Assembly (NCBI GenBank): GCA_025360395.1 | Contig: JANYCH010000237.1 | Location: forward strand, 1 to 6,289 | DNA: 6,289 nt | Source of the DNA: Cytophagales bacterium | Lineage (GTDB): Bacteria; Bacteroidota; Bacteroidia; Cytophagales; UBA9547 | Direction of reading: 5' to 3' | In this document: positions 1 through 5,996 of the stretch, piece by piece | Layout of the letters: each line of letters begins with the position of its first letter | Position numbering within the stretch: the stretch's first letter is position 1 | Made by a program: the position numbers and the translations under genes | The notes under the pieces: model-generated | The model's database searches: none | Told to the model about the DNA's origin: nothing | The model's input: the letters and a program-made list of their open reading frames with translations, nothing else

Positions 1-139
1 TGGTACATTTACATTTGGGACATTCAAACCCAGTGGCCCATTTGTGGTGTGCTAAATAAGATAAACAAGTGTCCCTGTCATGAAATTGCTTTAGAAACTC
101 AATCTCATTTTGACCTTTAAATGATAAAAAATCCTCCAT
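1..139 (-). CDS. IS1595-family transposase, N-terminal fragment (runs off window)
   Basis: Reading the minus strand from the ATG at 139-137 gives 46 codons that stay open to the window edge. The product begins MEDFLSFKGQNEIEF and continues with DRDTCLSYL, HHKWATGFECPKCKC. A short helical leader, then 'C..YL...W..GF.CP.C', is the usual N-terminus of IS1595-type DDE transposases, where the CPxC pair starts a zinc ribbon preceding the catalytic domain. Cysteines are at residues 40, 43 and 45. The catalytic DDE/N residues lie outside the window, so whether the element is intact cannot be judged. The upstream (right-hand) terminal repeat of the element should fall between 140 and about 207, where recognisable efflux-adaptor coding sequence begins. 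No obvious Shine-Dalgarno precedes the ATG. The family call is by motif recognition only. Confidence 0.72.
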   Translation of the reverse strand, partial: MEDFLSFKGQNEIEFLKQFHDRDTCLSYLAHHKWATGFECPKCKCT

Positions 140-207
140 GCCGAAATTGTGTTAACCAAAGAAAGTTACGAAGATTTTAGATAAACGCAATTATCTGGGC
201 TCTACTA
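140..207. other. Probable insertion-sequence end / junction with efflux operon remnant
   Basis: This 68-bp gap separates the transposase start codon from the first recognisable adaptor codons. An in-frame TAG at 178-180 closes the adaptor frame upstream, and the residues read from 181-207 (INAIIWALL) do not resemble the family. The terminal inverted repeat of the IS and the point of insertion or deletion therefore probably lie here. I could not fix the exact boundary because the other end of the element is outside the window. Confidence 0.4.
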
Positions 208-402
208 AAAGTTTTTATTGTTAAAAATGGAAAGGCTGAAGAAAGAAAAATAGAAACAGGATTAAGGACCGCCCAAAATATCCAGGTATTTTCCGGACTT
301 AACGCGGGAGATTCAGTCATCGTTACCGGCAATTCACAGCTCAGGCCAGGATCACCACTAAAAATTGTTTCATCGGCAAAACCGGACAGAGAAACCAAAT
401 AA
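208..402 (+). pseudogene. RND efflux membrane fusion protein (AcrA/HlyD type), C-terminal remnant
   Basis: The frame from 208 to the TAA at 400-402 reads KVFIVKNGKAEERKIETG, then IQVFSGLNAGDSVIVTGNSQLRPGS, then a short charged tail. This is the last beta-barrel / membrane-proximal part of periplasmic adaptors: 'VFVV.NGKA..R.V..G', then 'V..GL..GD.VIV.G...L..G'. Only about 64 of the usual 350-400 residues remain; everything upstream is missing and the frame is stopped at 178-180. In an intact pump the protein bridges the inner-membrane RND transporter and a TolC channel. The start of the pump gene follows 10 bp after this stop, so the original operon order adaptor-pump is still visible. It is almost certainly non-functional. 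Confidence 0.75.
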
Positions 403-412
403 TACTTCTAAA

Positions 413-556
413 ATGAGCCTTTCAAGCATTAGTATTCAAAGGCCGGTGCTGGCTATTGACGATGTAATACAAACATATTCTCAACTGGTAAAGGATTCTG
501 TTGCTGAAAGTGTCAATATCCTGGCAGTGACGGCTTCTACAAATAATGGGAATAGA
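413..556 (+). pseudogene. RND (HAE1/AcrB-type) inner-membrane pump, N-terminal remnant
   Basis: The ATG at 413 starts MSLSSISIQRPVLAI, which closely matches the conserved N-terminus of HAE1-family RND pumps (M-L---SI-RPVLAIV, leading into the first transmembrane helix). The helix is absent: after residue 15 the reading jumps to DDVIQTYSQLVKDSVAESVN and a TASTNNGN stretch. This weakly resembles the pump segment about 40 residues further on ('ADVIE.QI..PLEESINGIAGI.T.TS.S..G'). About 1,000 codons of the pump are then missing and the frame runs directly into TolC-like sequence. The boundary at 556 is approximate. The start codon is chosen by homology; an in-frame GTG at 368 overlaps the adaptor end and is not believable. 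Confidence 0.6.
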
Positions 557-1173
557 GGTGTAAATTCCGGATTTTTAGTTTCTCAAAAAGAAGTAATACC
601 GTCAATTGATACTACCACAATATTTTCAGGTAAGTCCAGCCTTTTAATTGTGACAGAAAGGGAGATAGATATAGCAAATCAGCAATTAAAAGAATCGAAT
701 TCTAATTACCTGCCAAAGTTAAGTTTGAATGCAGCGTACAATTACACAAGAAATCAAAGCCAGGCGGGATTAACGTTATTAAACAAAAGTACAGGCCCGA
801 ATATAGGGCTGAGTTTTAACTGGAATATTTTTGATGGATTTAGCAAAAACAGGGTAAGAAATGTTGGATTAATTAACATCGACATAGCTAAATACCGTCA
901 CTATGAAAACAAATTAGCTCAATTCGCCATTTACCAAAAAGCATTGATCCAATACAAAACAGCACTAAAAATATTGATTCTGGAACGTGAAAGTTTTCAA
1001 TTAGCGATGAAATTTCAAAACAAAGATACCAGGCAGGCAGTATCAGTCTCTTTGAATATAAAGATACCCAATTAGCCCTTGAGGCTACCAAGATCCGTCT
1101 GGCTAATGCTAAGTTTGATACTATGGCCAATGAAACCGAGATTAACCGCCTGAATGGCCAGTTAATAAAATAA
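557..1173 (+). pseudogene. TolC-family outer-membrane efflux protein, C-terminal half, frameshifted
   Basis: The frame shared with the pump remnant continues with FLVSQKEVIPSIDTT, SLLIVTEREIDIANQQLKES, NYLPKLSLNAAYNYTRNQS, GPNIGLSFNWNIFDGF and a long helical stretch to about 1020. This is the second structural repeat of TolC-like channels ('NP.L..A...I..A..Q.K......LP.L.L...Y.Y', then 'G..L.WPIFDGF'). The frame stops at 1073-1075, but the family C-terminus (YQAGSISLFEYKDTQLALEA ... RLNGQLIK) continues in the frame one base back, from 1027 to the TAA at 1171-1173. Loss of one A in the run at 1022-1024 would restore the expected KRYQAGS. The first repeat, signal peptide and start are missing. 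It ends 17 bp from the convergent coaE stop. Confidence 0.78.
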
Positions 1174-1190
1174 CTATTTAACTTTAGCTT

Positions 1191-1793
1191 TTAATTTTTC
1201 CTAAACTCCAGATCGAGGTCTAATACTTTTTGAAGCAGGAGTGAAGTTCCATCATTTACAATTTCATAATCACTAAACAACCGTTTTTCCGAATCTGGCA
1301 ATTGTCTTTCCATTAACGATTCAATATCCTTTCGGCTACGGTGCCGGTCCCTCTTTAAAATTCTCTCTATCCTTATTTCAATAGGTGCAGTAACAAGAAT
1401 GATTTTATCAAGCTGCTTAAAAGTGCCTGATTCAATGAACAATGCTGCTTCTTTAATCAGATAAGGATAGTTGCTTCTCTCAAGTACCCACTTTTCGAAA
1501 TCAACCGCAACTGCTGGATGCGTTAATGAATTTAATATTTTTAGTTTATCGGGATTTGGAAAAACTACACCTGCGAGGTATTCTCTTTGCAAAACATTGT
1601 TTAAATAGACCTTTTCACCAAATTCTCTTTTTATGTCGTTAATGAGTTTCAGATCATTTTCCATCAGCCATCTTGCCTTACTGTCAGCATCATAAACTGG
1701 CGCTCCCAGGGTTTGAAATATCCTGCAAATTATGCTTTTGCCACTACCTATTCCCCCGGTTACACCAACCAACAAAGGCCTATTCTCTTCCAT
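1191..1793 (-). CDS. coaE: Dephospho-CoA kinase
   Basis: This enzyme carries out the last step of coenzyme A synthesis, phosphorylating the 3'-hydroxyl of the dephospho-CoA ribose with ATP in the cytoplasm. The 200-residue product has the family's usual length and landmarks. The P-loop GGIGSGKS is at 13-20, the DAD motif at 35-37, THP at 91-93, the conserved 'EAALFIESG' strand at 115-123, an arginine-rich lid (RIERILKRD, 141-149), RQLPDSEKR at 163-171 and the C-terminal 'IVNDG' at 178-182. No key residue appears to be missing. Its ATG (1793-1791) overlaps the end of ybbR by 14 nt, so translation is probably coupled and it is the last gene of the yajC operon. Its stop faces the efflux pseudogene, with no strong terminator hairpin seen in the 17-bp gap. 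Confidence 0.96.
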   Translation of the reverse strand: MEENRPLLVGVTGGIGSGKSIICRIFQTLGAPVYDADSKARWLMENDLKLINDIKREFGEKVYLNNVLQREYLAGVVFPNPDKLKILNSLTHPAVAVDFEKWVLERSNYPYLIKEAALFIESGTFKQLDKIILVTAPIEIRIERILKRDRHRSRKDIESLMERQLPDSEKRLFSDYEIVNDGTSLLLQKVLDLDLEFRKN

Positions 1794-2517
1794 TTGTTTC
1801 TAGCCGTTTCCTGACATTAAATTTCACTTTTACTTTCTCGTGACTTAGTTTAAGCAATGGATTGTTTAAATAATAATTCAGGTTTAAGCTTTCATCAAAA
1901 TTCTTGTCAAGCCCCTGAAAAGGAACCCTGATTTTCAAAGTATCTTTAAGTTTGAAAACAATTGACTTTGGGCCAGTCACAAGTACACTTTCCGGCTCAA
2001 AATTGATTTTCTTATCTCGGATGTAACCTTTATCTATTGAGATTGAAGTTGCATCAAGTTTCATGTGCATCCATTTGCGGGCTTGTTTGTCAAAAGGCAA
2101 GTTTATGGGATCGACTATAATTTTTCCTACTTTCATTTTATCAAGATCTCTTTCAAGGATCTTCCTTAATTTCAATGTATCTAATACACTATTCAAACCC
2201 GGCTTATCAATAAAAAATACTACTGGTTTAATTTTAAAGAAATATTTAGAATTAAAGACATTCCATCCATGCCCTTTAAAAAATATTTTGGCTTTTGAAG
2301 GCAAGGCCTGCAATGGGACGTAGCTGCTATCATCATATTTAATAACCAGTGATACAGTAATCTCAGATGTTAACTCCTTGTTTAAAGAATTAAAAATCCA
2401 TATAATTGAAGAAAGGCAAAAGGATATTGCAATAACACGCAGGTTTCCCTTTGACCTTTCCGTTAGCGGACGAAAGAGCCAGGTAATAAAATACCTTACA
2501 AATTTTAGCGACTTAAT
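1780..2517 (-). CDS. ybbR: YbbR-domain membrane-anchored protein (apparent ATT start)
   Basis: The frame encodes 245 residues if begun at ATT (2517-2515), reading MKSLKFVRYFITWLFRPL if the ATT is decoded as Met. A transmembrane helix follows at about 26-43 (RVIAISFCLSSIIWIFNSL), then LNKELTSEITVSLVIKYDD and beta-rich YbbR-like extracytoplasmic sequence (YVPLQALPSKAKIFFKGHGWN, later ESVLVTGPKSIVFKL). YbbR-like proteins are single-pass anchors; in Firmicutes a relative (CdaR) modulates a cyclic-di-AMP synthase, but the role in Bacteroidota is not settled. The frame is open back to a TGA at 2553-2551, yet has no ATG, GTG or TTG before an internal TTG at 2313. That TTG would remove the anchor and about 68 conserved-looking residues. 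The yajC stop and the ATT form TAATT. The gene sits between yajC and coaE, a recurrent Bacteroidota arrangement. Confidence 0.82.
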   Translation of the reverse strand: MKSLKFVRYFITWLFRPLTERSKGNLRVIAISFCLSSIIWIFNSLNKELTSEITVSLVIKYDDSSYVPLQALPSKAKIFFKGHGWNVFNSKYFFKIKPVVFFIDKPGLNSVLDTLKLRKILERDLDKMKVGKIIVDPINLPFDKQARKWMHMKLDATSISIDKGYIRDKKINFEPESVLVTGPKSIVFKLKDTLKIRVPFQGLDKNFDESLNLNYYLNNPLLKLSHEKVKVKFNVRKRLETNGRE

Positions 2518-2828
2518 TATACTGTAGTTTTGGCTACTTTTAAAGAAGATTCAAGCGATACCGATTCTTTTCCAAAAGTAAGTTTAACACCTCTATCAAC
2601 ATCTAAAACAATTGTATCATCATTTACCTGAACAATTTTACCATATAATCCACCAACTGTCACAACCTCATCTCCGATTTTAAGAGACTCGCGGAATTTC
2701 TTTTGGTCTTTTTGTTTCTTTTGTTGAGGACGGATCATAAAAAAGTAAAATACCACCATGATAGCACCTAATAATACGAATTGGCTTATCATTGCGCTTT
2801 GAGGTGCCTGAAGCAAAATTGATTTCAT
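2517..2828 (-). CDS. yajC: Preprotein translocase subunit YajC
   Basis: YajC is a small inner-membrane protein associated with the SecDF part of the Sec protein-export machinery. The 103-residue product has the standard layout. It has a short N-terminus (MKSILLQAPQSAM), one transmembrane helix at about 15-32 (FVLLGAIMVVFYFFMI) and the signature RPQQKKQK at 33-40. A cytoplasmic domain follows with IGDEVVTVGGLYGKI at 51-65 and a final beta-rich portion ending SLKVAKTTV. Length and motif order are normal for the family. The ATG at 2828-2826 is the first gene of the minus-strand operon, 46 bp from the divergent nnr start. Its stop overlaps the proposed ybbR start by one base, so ybbR expression probably depends on ribosomes finishing yajC. 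Confidence 0.96.
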   Translation of the reverse strand: MKSILLQAPQSAMISQFVLLGAIMVVFYFFMIRPQQKKQKDQKKFRESLKIGDEVVTVGGLYGKIVQVNDDTIVLDVDRGVKLTFGKESVSLESSLKVAKTTV

Positions 2829-2850
2829 GTTCTTATTTTAAAATTGACCA

Positions 2851-2882
2851 CAAAAGTAATAATCTAGTAACGATATGCCCAA
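2851..2882 (-). promoter_or_regulatory. Bacteroidota-type promoter for yajC-ybbR-coaE
   Basis: On the minus strand the -7 element TACTTTTG (2858-2851) matches TAnnTTTG exactly. A TTG (2882-2880) lies 21 bp upstream, within the known 19-21 bp spacing of Bacteroidota housekeeping promoters. A start about 7 bp downstream would give a leader of roughly 15-20 nt before the yajC ATG. The upstream element lies inside the first codons of divergent nnr, so the two start regions overlap. No equally good site for nnr was found. Confidence 0.62.
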
Positions 2883-4398
2883 TACTATTTACGGTCTCAA
2901 GATCTTTTCTTCTGAGCAAATAAAAAAACTTGATGCTGCAACTATAGAAAAAGAAGGAATAACATCTATAGAATTAATGGAGAGGGCCTCAGGCGCTTTT
3001 GTAAAGGAGTTTACTAAATTTTATGGTAAAGAGTATCCGGTAAATATTCTATGCGGTCTTGGTAATAATGGAGGCGATGGAATGGCTATTGCAAGAATGC
3101 TGATGAACAAGGCTTACAATGTAAATGTGTTTGTAGTAAGTTTTGACAATAGTACTGCCTCCAAAGAATTTACAGCTGAGTTTTTGAAACTTGAAGATAT
3201 GATCGATATACGTCAGATCACCCAGCGACGTGATATTCCTGTTTTCGATCCCGAAGCTGTTATCATAGACGCAATGCTTGGTTCAGGTATTAACAGGAAC
3301 ATTACCGGACTTCTTGCAGAGGTTATCACCACTGTTAACAATACCAAATGCGAAATCATTGCTGTAGATATTGCTTCCGGATTGTTTTCTTCAAAATCGA
3401 ATCTGGAACAGGCTATTATTCAGCCAACCTTTACATTTTCATTTCAGGTACCAAAACTTGCGTTCTTTTTACCTCAGAACCAATTTTATACAGGTGAACT
3501 CAAATTATTGGAAATTGGGCTTGATGAAGAATTTATTATTAATGAACCTTCCCCCTATGTGCTTATTGAAAAGAAATCTATCATTAAATTAATTAAAAAA
3601 AGAGCCAAATTTTCTCATAAGGGAAACTATGGTCATGTGATGCTTTTTGCTGGTAGCCATGGAAAAATGGGAGCCTCAATGCTTGCCGCCAAAGGGGCTT
3701 TCAAGACTGGTTGCGGATTAATCACCCTTTTAACTGAAGAAAACGAAACAGCTATCGTTCAATCTGGGATTTGGGAAGCGATGTGTGTATCCTATAAAGC
3801 TTCTGATAACATTCCAGCATTGCCGGATAACAAAAATTTTACTCTGGGCATAGGCCCAGGAATAGGCTTGGGTGACCTTTCTTTAAGGTTTCTGGAATAT
3901 TTATTAAAATACAATTCAAAACCATTGGTTATTGATGCAGATGGCCTTAACCTGGTTTCTCTAAATCCTCACTTATTGAAGTTAATTCCGGCCAAAAGCA
4001 TTTTAACACCACATCCAAAGGAATTTGAAAGACTTGCAGGAAGTTGGTCAAATGATTATGAAAGATTAGAAAAGCAAAGAGGCTACTCCATCACCCATAA
4101 TATTTATCTGATATTAAAAGGTGCTCATTCATCTATCACCACACCTGAAGGATTTGTGTATATTAATTCCAGTGGCAATGCCGGAATGGCTACGGCTGGA
4201 AGCGGCGATGTTTTAACAGGAATCATTACTTCATTTTTAGCCCAAAACTACACTCCTGAGCAGGCAGCAATTCTCGGTGTATTTTTACATGGCCTTGCCG
4301 GCGATTTAGCAGCATCTGAGATAGGACAAAATAGCCTAATGGCAGGGGATATAATTAATTTTTTACCTAACGCGTTCAAGGAACTCATGATAGTTTGA
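2875..4398 (+). CDS. nnr: Bifunctional NAD(P)H-hydrate epimerase / ADP-dependent NAD(P)H-hydrate dehydratase
   Basis: The protein repairs hydrated (damaged) NADH and NADPH. The N-terminal YjeF-type domain (about 10-225) epimerises the R form of NAD(P)HX. The C-terminal ribokinase-like domain (about 235-500) dehydrates the S form using ADP. N-domain landmarks are FSSEQIKKLD (11-20), GNNGGDG (63-69), DAMLGSGI (132-139) and DIASGL (165-170). C-domain landmarks are KGNYGHVMLFAGS (249-261), GIGPGIG (325-331), DADGLN (354-359), TPHPKEF (378-384), LKGAHS (414-419) and AGSGDVLTGI (441-450), with D445 as the expected catalytic base. The 507 residues match the usual full fusion length. The family's 'DIPSGL' is here DIASGL. 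The ATG at 2875 is the only start upstream of the conserved 'KIFSSEQI'. rodA follows 25 bp downstream, probably co-transcribed. Confidence 0.95.
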   Translation: MPNTIYGLKIFSSEQIKKLDAATIEKEGITSIELMERASGAFVKEFTKFYGKEYPVNILCGLGNNGGDGMAIARMLMNKAYNVNVFVVSFDNSTASKEFTAEFLKLEDMIDIRQITQRRDIPVFDPEAVIIDAMLGSGINRNITGLLAEVITTVNNTKCEIIAVDIASGLFSSKSNLEQAIIQPTFTFSFQVPKLAFFLPQNQFYTGELKLLEIGLDEEFIINEPSPYVLIEKKSIIKLIKKRAKFSHKGNYGHVMLFAGSHGKMGASMLAAKGAFKTGCGLITLLTEENETAIVQSGIWEAMCVSYKASDNIPALPDNKNFTLGIGPGIGLGDLSLRFLEYLLKYNSKPLVIDADGLNLVSLNPHLLKLIPAKSILTPHPKEFERLAGSWSNDYERLEKQRGYSITHNIYLILKGAHSSITTPEGFVYINSSGNAGMATAGSGDVLTGIITSFLAQNYTPEQAAILGVFLHGLAGDLAASEIGQNSLMAGDIINFLPNAFKELMIV

Positions 4399-4423
4399 TT
4401 TCATATATTATATTGCTCATCAA

Positions 4424-5713
4424 ATGGCTACATATTATACTTCCCAACTCCGGGACGAGCAAATAACCCGCAGCATAGATTGGGTTACAGTTTCAATTTA
4501 TGCTTTACTTGTCCTTTTCGGCTGGCTGAACATCCATGCCTCAGTATATGACCCAGAGGTTCATAAAGGTTTACTGGACTTCAGTACAAGTTCAGGAAAA
4601 CAGTTTATCTGGATTTGTACTTCTGTAGTATTATTATCTGTAATATTAATTATTGACCATAGATTTTATGATTCTACGGCTTGGGGGATTTATGGAGCTG
4701 TTTTCTTGCTTCTCTTTTCTGTCCTTCTATTCGGAAAAGAAGTAAAAGGCTCAAAATCGTGGTTTGAAATAGGCGGTTTAGCCATCCAGCCTGCCGAATT
4801 TGCCAAAATGGGTGTTGCACTTGCCCTTTCTAAATTCATTAGTTCCCCAAATATTAAAATGGATAAGCTGAAGAATCAATTGATCGGTGGTGCGATTATC
4901 CTTTTACCGGCAGTGATGGTTTTGCTTCAGAACGACACAGGATCCTTTTTGGTATTTAGTTCCTTTCTTATTGTTTTTTATCGTGAAGGGATGTCACCTT
5001 TTATCATCATTGTTGGGGTTGCATGTGCTGTAATACTAGTCCTTACGCTAATCTTTCCACAATATCAACTTATGATTGCTTTTGGAATATTAGGGATATG
5101 CTCCATTTATTTCGTTAAAAGAAAAACAGTATCCAATGTTTTGGTAGTGTTAGGGGTTACGGCAGCTACTATAGTATACATTGGAACGGTAGACTATTTT
5201 TTCAATAATGTTTTGCAACAGCATCAGCAAACAAGGTTAAAAGTTTTAGTAAACCCGGATGTTGATCCACTTGGAGCTGGATGGCAGGTTACCCAGGCTA
5301 AAATAGCCATAGGCTCCGGAGGTTTTTTAGGCAAAGGGTATTTACAGGGCACCCAAACAAAATTCGATTTTGTTCCTGACCAAAGTACTGATAATATCTT
5401 TTGTACTGTAGGTGAAGAACATGGCTGGTTAGGGAGTTTTGTCCTTATAACTTTGTTTATGTCATTGTTCTTAAGGCTTATTTACCTTGCGGAAAGACAA
5501 AAGGTAAAATTTGCGCGCATATTTGGATATTGTGTTGCCAGTGTTATGTTTTTCCATTTTACTATTAATATCGGGATGACTATTGGTTTGTTTCCGGTTA
5601 TTGGTATCCCTTTACCGTTCTTTAGCTATGGAGGTTCTTCATTATGGGCTTTTACTATTATGCTATTTATATTCCTAAACTTTGATGCAAGCAGAAGGTA
5701 CATATTAGGTTAG
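4424..5713 (+). CDS. rodA: Rod shape-determining protein RodA (SEDS peptidoglycan glycosyltransferase)
   Basis: RodA polymerises lipid II into glycan strands in the inner membrane, working with a class B PBP (PBP2) in the elongasome. The 429-residue product is a multi-pass membrane protein of SEDS type. Landmarks are KGSKSWFEIGGLAIQPAEFAK (108-128), the QNDTGS loop (169-174) and NPDVDPLGAGWQ (277-288). The DPLGAG aspartate (D281) corresponds to the catalytic Asp of RodA/FtsW proteins. Then come IAIGSGGFLGKG (294-305), the GTQTKFDFVPDQSTDNIF loop (309-326), EEHGWLG (331-337) and the terminal PLPFFSYGGSS (396-406). The N-terminus and the GKQFIW segment (58-63) are in the style of Bacteroidota RodA, which favours RodA over FtsW. 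The usual 'QPDxGT' loop reads QNDTGS. No PBP2 or mre genes are adjacent. It sits 25 bp after nnr without a clear terminator between. Confidence 0.93.
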   Translation: MATYYTSQLRDEQITRSIDWVTVSIYALLVLFGWLNIHASVYDPEVHKGLLDFSTSSGKQFIWICTSVVLLSVILIIDHRFYDSTAWGIYGAVFLLLFSVLLFGKEVKGSKSWFEIGGLAIQPAEFAKMGVALALSKFISSPNIKMDKLKNQLIGGAIILLPAVMVLLQNDTGSFLVFSSFLIVFYREGMSPFIIIVGVACAVILVLTLIFPQYQLMIAFGILGICSIYFVKRKTVSNVLVVLGVTAATIVYIGTVDYFFNNVLQQHQQTRLKVLVNPDVDPLGAGWQVTQAKIAIGSGGFLGKGYLQGTQTKFDFVPDQSTDNIFCTVGEEHGWLGSFVLITLFMSLFLRLIYLAERQKVKFARIFGYCVASVMFFHFTINIGMTIGLFPVIGIPLPFFSYGGSSLWAFTIMLFIFLNFDASRRYILG

Positions 5714-5840
5714 ATAAATATGTAAGCCATTGGAGTATTACGATTGGCACATGAATGAAATTTTAATCAAAATAAAAAAATTATTTTGTGTTTCAGGGCC
5801 GGAATTGCAAAATATATAGTGATTGTATTAAAACTAATTA
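5714..5840. other. Intergenic spacer after rodA with weak AT-rich hairpin
   Basis: No coding sequence is supported here. At 5768-5788 there is a perfect inverted repeat, CAAAATAA / TTATTTTG, around an A5 loop. It could form a weak 8-bp hairpin and contribute to ending the nnr-rodA transcript, but it has no GC pairs beyond its outer C-G and no dedicated U-tract, so a terminator role is doubtful. Confidence 0.35.
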
Positions 5841-5848
5841 TACCTTTG
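5823..5848 (+). promoter_or_regulatory. Candidate Bacteroidota-type promoter for small RNA
   Basis: TACCTTTG at 5841-5848 matches the TAnnTTTG -7 consensus exactly. The nearest upstream TTG (5823-5825) is 15 bp away, shorter than the usual 19-21, so the -33 part is weak. Transcription would start near 5853-5856, just before the structured sequence that ends in the hairpin at 5962-5994. Confidence 0.5.
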
Positions 5849-5854
5849 TAGAGT

Positions 5855-5996
5855 TAAACATTAACAAAGACATTTAAAACCTTTGCTTATTCTTAGCAAA
5901 GAGCCTACTCTCTAGGGCTTAACAAATAGAGTACTTTTGTTTGTAGTTTGGTTTAGTTGTGAAAAAAGCTATTCGGTTTCCGAATAGCTTTTTTGT
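5855..5996 (+). ncRNA. Candidate structured small RNA, unidentified
   Basis: About 140 nt lie between a TAnnTTTG promoter element and a strong terminator, with no believable open frame. Base pairing by eye gives a closing stem P1 (AACAAAG 5863-5869 with TTTTGTT 5935-5941, the last pair G-U). Inside it are P2 (CTTTGC 5881-5886 with GCAAAG 5896-5901, 9-nt loop) and P3 (TACTCT 5906-5911 with AGAGTA 5928-5933), making a three-way junction. AGCC (5902-5905) can also pair with GGCT (5916-5919) in the P3 loop, either as a pseudoknot or as a hairpin competing with P3. A GU-rich unpaired stretch (5942-5961) leads to the terminator. I see no match to tmRNA, SRP RNA (no GGAA tetraloop helix), RNase P RNA or tRNA. 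A 6S-type RNA cannot be excluded. No downstream gene is present for it to control in cis. Confidence 0.55.

Noticed and set aside
177..398. 73-codon minus-strand open frame over the adaptor remnant
   Set aside because: It lies opposite a plus-strand frame with clear adaptor homology and shows no recognisable protein features; it is a shadow.
888..1130. 80-codon minus-strand open frame over the TolC remnant
   Set aside because: Both plus-strand frames here read as TolC; the antisense frame has no family resemblance.
2063..2323. 86-codon plus-strand frame opposite ybbR
   Set aside because: Antisense to the conserved YbbR domain, with no start context or motif of its own.
3371..3592. 73-codon plus-strand frame inside nnr
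   Set aside because: Out of frame with a strongly conserved enzyme; composition is that of a shifted frame.
5768..5788. Perfect 8-bp inverted repeat as the rodA terminator
   Set aside because: Nearly all A/T, with no following U-tract; it is in a poly-A/T-rich spacer where such repeats arise easily. Kept only as a weak note.
5902..5933. PreQ1 or SAM-II type riboswitch, suggested by the compact pseudoknot pattern
   Set aside because: The conserved bases of those families are not present and no gene follows in cis.
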